A DNA stretch of 64,000 nucleotides. Origin: Adiantum capillus-veneris (Eukaryota > Streptophyta > Polypodiopsida > Polypodiales > Pteridaceae). The translations under genes were made by a program, and so were the position numbers. This document shows, piece by piece, positions 58,867 through 64,000 of the stretch (positions are counted from its first letter, which is position 1; every line of letters begins with the position of its first letter). The stretch is taken from the NCBI GenBank assembly GCA_014529385.2, contig CM043942.1, positions 56,481,340 through 56,545,339 on the forward strand, in the 5' to 3' direction. The notes beneath the pieces are model-generated. The model was not told the DNA's origin, ran no database searches, and worked only from the letters and a program-made list of their open reading frames with translations.

Positions 58867-60944
58867 TGGTACCAACACACACAGCGGAAAGGAAGGGAAG
58901 AGAAGGGGGGAAAGAGACAAGACAATGGGAGCAGTGGAGCTTTGAATTCCTTTCAAAAAACATAGTGATACACATTCCTTCTCTACTATGTCTTCTTCTA
59001 CACACTCATGAGCCAAAGTTGTCCAAAACATGCAAATAAATAGGCAAAAGGGGGAGCTGTGTATAATCCGTTGGTCAGTATTGAGTATACTGAAAGACAT
59101 CTTGGCTTGCTCAAATAGAAATAAGTATTGATTCTTGGGTAGAGATTGGAGGGTTTTAATCTCTACCCCTTTGCTATTCGTATGGTTTTTAATCCATTAC
59201 TTCAAGATATCAGCTAGGGGACATGGTGCAACAAGTGGTTCTATAATAGATCCGATTGAAGGCTACAGCTTAGCTTCAAAAGTTTTTTTAGGGGTACAAA
59301 GGTGTGCCGATGGGCATAAAGAGGATGAGAAATTTGGATTTGGTTATGCATCACCTTAGGTATTCTTTTGCCTTGAGGGGTTTACTATGTGTAAAACTAC
59401 CATATCACGTGCGTTCAAGACATGTTTGTAAAACCCTGTATCTGTGAATTTCTTAAGGAATATATTGTACCCTTTTCTTTTAGAATGTATAAATTTTTTT
59501 CAAGTTTGAGAAAATAGTATCCTTCTCTATATATATTTATGTAAGTTTGAAGAGCTTTGAGTAACCTTCTGTTGAACTCACATGATAGGTTACATTTTTC
59601 TTAGGTGACCTCCCCCGAGTCTTCTGCCCACCATCCTCCTAGGAGCTTAGGGCCTCTTTTTGCAAAGTTGTGTGGAGTTAGTTGGTCCACTCAAGACATA
59701 ACACCTATTTAACCAGGGTGTCAAGGGGAGGAATGATAGACAAAGGTGAAGGAACATTCATGAACATGAGAGAGCAATGAAGTAGATGGTTAGAGGGACC
59801 ACAAGTACGTAGTGAGGGTGCATGATGAAAGAAAAAGATCTCAGGAGTACGTGAAGGGACATTTATTCCCATGATTGAGTCAATGAGGGCATCTTACAAA
59901 GTAGATGGTATACCATCTCTTCAAGGAATCTACAAGTAGGGGTCTAGGGTTTCTCTATTATAACAAGGGTTTCTCTATTAAACTCTTGTTACAATACATG
60001 GTAGTGTATTAACAATTTGCAATATATTTATATTCTAATTGGGAAGAGTTATTTTCTCTCAAGGGTCACTATGTATAAATTATGTATATCACATTTTTTT
60101 AACTCCTTATCAATGAGTTTAAAAGAAATAAAATACACCCTTTTTTTGCTCAATCTATATTAAAAAAAACTTTATTCCATTTTATGGTACCCTTACGTAT
60201 GTGAAAATGTGAGAAAAAATGAAAACTGATTACCCATCCTACTGCACTCACGTGATAGTCACATAATTATTAAGTGAAGCCCCCGAGGTTATTTTACAAT
60301 GGAGACATCAGATTCAGGTTGGGAAATGTATTATCTATTACAAACATACATGTATACATAGCACATTAATTAATTTAAAAATTGAGGATATAGGTTAAGA
60401 AGCTGATTGGTCTATGAGTGACACAAAACTACATACTTCATGCAAGGACAAAAACACTCAAAGTGCCTTGTGATGATGTGTCATAGTCTCAAAAAGGGTC
60501 TTGGCTAGCAACTTTGGCCTCATGTACACAAGGAAAATTTAGCTTTTGCAAATACCTTAAAAAAGGCCCTCAAAGTGGAGAATTCTTCCTTCCCTTTCCT
60601 TAGTTACCTCGTACGTAGCAGTAGATATTGGGTTTTTAAGGAAAAGCTCACTATTTTGTATGCTTTTGAGTACCCTTGCAAACCATCCTCTATTGTACTA
60701 TTGTGATATGATGCGCTATAAACTACAAATCCATCAGAATGTCCTATTCACAGATATATTTATAGCTACATAGAAATTATCATAATCTGCATGTTGAAAT
60801 TAATGCGCATCTCTCAACTTGACCCTAGCTAAAACAAAGACCAATGAATGGGGTTTTGAATGAAATTTAATTACATATTTTAAAAAAAACTATCGGTCCT
60901 TTCTTTGCTTGTTTATTACCACCTTGTTTTCTTGGAATTGTTAG
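58867..60944. other. Stretch with no recognised gene
   Basis: AT-rich; short open frames only (for example 59135-59359). A GTTTCTCTATTA phrase is duplicated at 59950-59982. No element ends seen. Confidence 0.4.
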
Positions 60945-61075
60945 GACAAGGATAGGACCAAGGGGCTTGGACTCCTAGGCATGCAAGGTCTACGGGCTCC
61001 TAAAGATAGGTGAGAGTATATAAGAGGAGCATGTTGGGTGGAGAATAGCATGTGTTATTTTTTGGTCCTCAAAAT
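60945..61075 (-). repeat. Repeat R3 fragment (reverse orientation)
   Basis: Reverse complement carries the R3 phrases CTTGCATGCCTAG and CCCCTTGGTCCTATCC and a version of the GCATGCCATTCTTCACCTAG region. A + strand TATATAAG lies at 61017-61024. Confidence 0.45.
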
Positions 61076-61619
61076 GGTATCAAAGAATTGAATCTTTTGG
61101 AAAAAGATGGTGCCATGGAGGAGTTTCATGAAGCTTGCATGAGTTTCATGTGCATGACCTCTCTCTCACACACAAGCAATTCCATGGCAGGGTCCGAAAA
61201 GGGGAATAACCACGAGTGAAAACCATCAGAGAAATTTTGGACTCTCAAAGGGGCCCTATACAGACTTTGACTTTTTCTCTCTTGTCCAAAATGGGTGCAC
61301 GGTAAAATTTTAACAAATGAAATCAAAACTTGATTTAGAATGTACTCATTGAGATCTAGCCATTGATATACAACATGCCATCAAATTCTTTATATTCTAG
61401 AAGATTCCACTTTTTGATGTGACAACTCCGTCTTATAAATGGAATCTCTCCCCACATTTCAGCTTCAGTGGGGAGGCCATAACTTCTACAAATCAACTTC
61501 AAATTTGTCAGAATTTGGGAATTTAAAACCTACTTTCTAAGATCTTTCCAATGATACGTTGGTTGATAGGGTTTTGAAAAAGCGTTTATGTACTTCACTA
61601 GGTTGCCCAATTGGATAAT
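61076..61619. other. No recognised feature
   Basis: Unremarkable AT-rich sequence. Confidence 0.3.
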
Positions 61620-61810
61620 ATAGACATTTGCTTAATGGCTAATGTGTTTGAGGTTCTTGTTGTGCTTAATGTCTAAGGTGCTTGATGTGGTTGTCGTGTT
61701 TGATGAATAAGGTGCTTGAGGTGCTTGTCATGCTTAATGACTAAGGTGCTTGTCGTGCTTGATGACCGAGGTGCTTGTCGTGCTTGATGACCAAGGTGCT
61801 TGAGGTGTTC
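61620..61810. repeat. GGTGCTTG minisatellite
   Basis: Units of about 24-33 bp such as AAGGTGCTTGTCGTGCTTGATGACC. The last three units are nearly identical. Confidence 0.8.
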
Positions 61811-61847
61811 AAGTCAAAGATTAGCCCTAAACGTAGGGGCATGAGAG

Positions 61848-61880
61848 ATAACACACACACACGCACACACACACACACAC
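61848..61880. repeat. (CA)n microsatellite
   Basis: ACACACACACACGCACACAC..., 33 bp with one G. Confidence 0.8.
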
Positions 61881-63420
61881 TCAAGGAAAGCCCAAGACTC
61901 AAAGAGGCATTAAGGCCACATGTCAGGCTCCTAGAAATATTGCTCTCAAAATGTGCTTGAATCCTATTGGAAGACCTATAGGAAGGTCCCATTAGGGCCA
62001 AAAACGACTCAAAAAGGGTTGTTTGTTAATTTAAGGATTAAAGAATAGTCCAATAGTCAATTGAAACGTATACAAAAGTATGGCACTCTTGTCTCCTCCA
62101 TTGGTGGTTCTATTTTGACGGAGAACGGCTAAATGTCTTGATCATAAGGCTGAAACTGCTATATTTAGGTGCTTTTGACGAGTGAGCTCATTAAATTTGC
62201 GACCCAAAGTAATGAAGTCTCATTTTTTATTCTATTTTATATTTCACAAAATCGTTGTCAAAAGATATGAAATATATGTCAGAAGGCTCTCAAAACAAGG
62301 CCATTAATGACAAATCACCTACTTTTTTCAAACGAATACCTTTTTCACTCTCTCTCTATTTTGTGAGAGGTTTAAGTCTTTTCATCTCTATATTTTCTTT
62401 CTTCTTCTCTAATCTTTGAGTTTCCATGGCGTCTTCTGCACGTTGCCCTTCACATAACATAACTTCTTGTGACTTTCATAACATTGGTGCAACCAAAGTT
62501 GGTCAAAGCTAGGAAGTCCTCTATACCAAGCAGAGGCATTGGGCAAGTGAAGTGAAGAAGGCTAGGGCAGGTGCCAAGGACCTGGGCAGCCAAAGGATAG
62601 CGGAAAAGTATGTCTGAAGCGGTTTTTTAGGCCAAAAGTGCTGCGAGATGGTCCAGATGGGATAGTAGATAAACATGTCTCGAATGCCAAGTCAGTGCTC
62701 TACAATTTAGTGTTAAGTGTGCTCTAGAAGCCGGTCCAGACGGCTCATCAAACGGATCCCCATTGTGGAAGATGTTGCAGTTTAAATGTAGAGTGTGTTG
62801 CAGATCCCCGGCGGACAGGGAAACAAGGGACAGGTGGCTCAGGCAGGTGCTAGTGGATACATGTGTAGTGCTCAAGTTGGGGAGCATGCCTGTCTTCTCG
62901 GATTGCGAATCGGAGCTCGGAATAGCAAGTTATGGCCAGTTGAAATTTTTCGGGGGGCCAAATCTGAGCCACTTGGCCTCAACACCATCTATTAGTTTTC
63001 TGGCCTCAGCCAGGGTTCTCGGTGATGGTATGCACTATGTCAAACTAGATGGGTTCGATGACATGTGAATCTGATGGTGGAGCGCGGAGAAATGACTATG
63101 TAAAGTTGGCAGTTTGTGGTGAACGCGGAGGGCCATATGTTTTTCTCCAGTTTGGGGGGCTCCATTCAAGGCAAAAACAAAGACGATTTGCGGAGCCGTT
63201 ATGTACCCTTGGATTCTAGGATGCGGGATTTCGGTGGATCCTCACCGGGTGGCCATGGGACAAGTTGAGCACTGAAGGATAGCTGATCAAACAAGAGCAA
63301 TAAATAAGCTTTTTTTAGAGGTTTTTGTGCATTTTAATAGAATCTTGAGGTCCATGGAACTGGGAGGTGCCACGTGGTAGGCGGGGATTATCCCACATGC
63401 GCAGGAGAAGGCCAATTCCG
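61881..63420. other. Stretch with no recognised gene; GC content rises to the right
   Basis: A + strand frame at 62763-63068 (101 codons, MWKMLQFKCRVCCRSP) has no domain I know. From about 62560 the sequence becomes richer in G and CpG than elsewhere in the window. Confidence 0.3.
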
Positions 63421-63423
63421 TAG

Positions 63424-63431
63424 TGTATAAA
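63424..63431 (+). promoter_or_regulatory. Possible TATA box
   Basis: GTATAAAGGC in the GC-rich end of the window, about 215 bp before the ATG of the ORF at 63646. It could belong to a gene or to an LTR. Confidence 0.3.
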
Positions 63432-63645
63432 GGCTAGGCCATTTGGCCTTTTGATGCTATGAGGTGGAATGGGAAGGCTTGGACCTCCGTGAGCTATGGA
63501 GTTGGGTGCTGTCAGTGCTGTGTTGGTGGGCGGCGGCCCTGCGGGGTGGAGGTGCCGGTGTCTTGGCCAATGTCGGTGGCGGACGACAGCGTCCGTTGGT
63601 GGGAGGAGGTGGCGTATTGGCCGACGGTCAATGTGAAATGATGAC

Positions 63646-63996
63646 ATGGCAGACAGCTCGTCCCGCGGCCCAGTTGGGCTCCAAGTTTTTGAAACAACAA
63701 AGGAGGGCAATAGCAACCTCGCTATTGCCTCCCCCTTGCATGAAAGAGGGAGGTCCCGCGGCACTGAAGTGAACCTGACAGAAGGCCCGAATGCAGCTAG
63801 GAGATTAGGTGGCAAGGGGAGGGGTTCCCGCAACAGGACAACAAGCATAGAGAGAGCTCGAGGACAAATGAAAGGGGCAAGAGGCCGTTCCAAGGCCGGC
63901 CAAGCAAAAGCAAGGAAAAATGGGCAGGTAAGGGCCGGGATCAAAAGGGGAGACCAAAGGAGCAAGGACAAGCCAAAACAAAGCCAAGCAAGGTAA
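63646..63996 (+). CDS. Basic Gly/Arg/Lys-rich ORF, unassigned
   Basis: 116 codons, MADSSSRGPVGLQVFETTKE at the start, then a very basic tail (RGSRNRTTSIERARGQMKG, RSKAGQAKARKNGQ). No domain. The opposite strand is also open in part, so GC-rich composition may create both frames. The TATA box upstream gives slight support. Confidence 0.2.
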   Translation: MADSSSRGPVGLQVFETTKEGNSNLAIASPLHERGRSRGTEVNLTEGPNAARRLGGKGRGSRNRTTSIERARGQMKGARGRSKAGQAKARKNGQVRAGIKRGDQRSKDKPKQSQAR

Positions 63997-64000
63997 AAGC

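Noticed and set aside
58607..59100. Open frames on both strands across the CA run
   Set aside because: They read through the alternating repeat (Thr-His or Cys-Val runs) and have no domain.
63315..63971. 218-codon open frame on the - strand
   Set aside because: GC-rich region open on several frames; Pro/Leu/His-rich with no domain and antisense to another open frame. Treated as composition effect.

Overview
This looks like a piece of a large, repeat-rich plant nuclear genome. The sequence is AT-rich with few CpGs except at the right end. It is full of long (GA/CT)n and (CA)n runs, plant Ty1/copia and Ty3/gypsy LTR retrotransposons in all stages of decay, GT-AG splice signals and TATATAAG/TATAAA boxes. 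The species cannot be named from the sequence. No tRNA, rRNA, CRISPR or bacterial-type operon was seen.

Layout. 1-6425: 5' part of a gypsy element on the + strand (LTR end, primer-binding site, leader with tandem repeats, extra ORF, gag with zinc knuckles). It meets head-on the reverse-transcriptase end of a second copy on the - strand (12345 to 6425), which is split by about 1.9 kb of inserted sequence. 12.4-18.7 kb: LTR pieces of a TGTTGGG...CCCAACA element, one invaded by a 2.4-kb non-coding repeat (family R1), then an LTR-like promoter ending in a (TC)n(AG)n palindrome. 19.4-20.4 kb and 21.9-22.6 kb: repeats R2 and R3; each recurs farther right. 22.6-28.5 kb: no gene recognised. 28.5-30.9 kb: R3 copy, then a decayed copia integrase-RT fragment. 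31.5-35.3 kb: one R1 copy inserted in opposite orientation into another. 35.3-40.25 kb: a copia element with an uninterrupted 1318-codon gag-pol ORF but only one recognisable LTR.

40.25-48.5 kb is the most unusual part. A + strand locus has a reading frame with two gag-like modules, overlapped by a second frame for a protein I cannot assign to a family (possibly transposase-like), with a convincing 70-bp intron near its end. Next come a proline-rich/coiled-coil frame (+) and two gene-like units on the - strand. One of these has a textbook TATA box 93 bp before its ATG. Most of these frames carry stops or frameshifts, so they look like recently decayed genes or element genes.

48.5-58.7 kb: another R1 copy, a - strand gypsy LTR end with primer-binding site, a second copy of the TATATAAG promoter module, a gypsy protease relic, an R2 copy with an internal 375-bp inversion, a GGTTAT-rich minisatellite and a hairpin. 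58.7-64 kb: simple repeats, a reversed R3 fragment, a GGTGCTTG minisatellite, and a GC-rich end with a TATA box and a basic ORF. The only clearly intact protein gene is the copia polyprotein.
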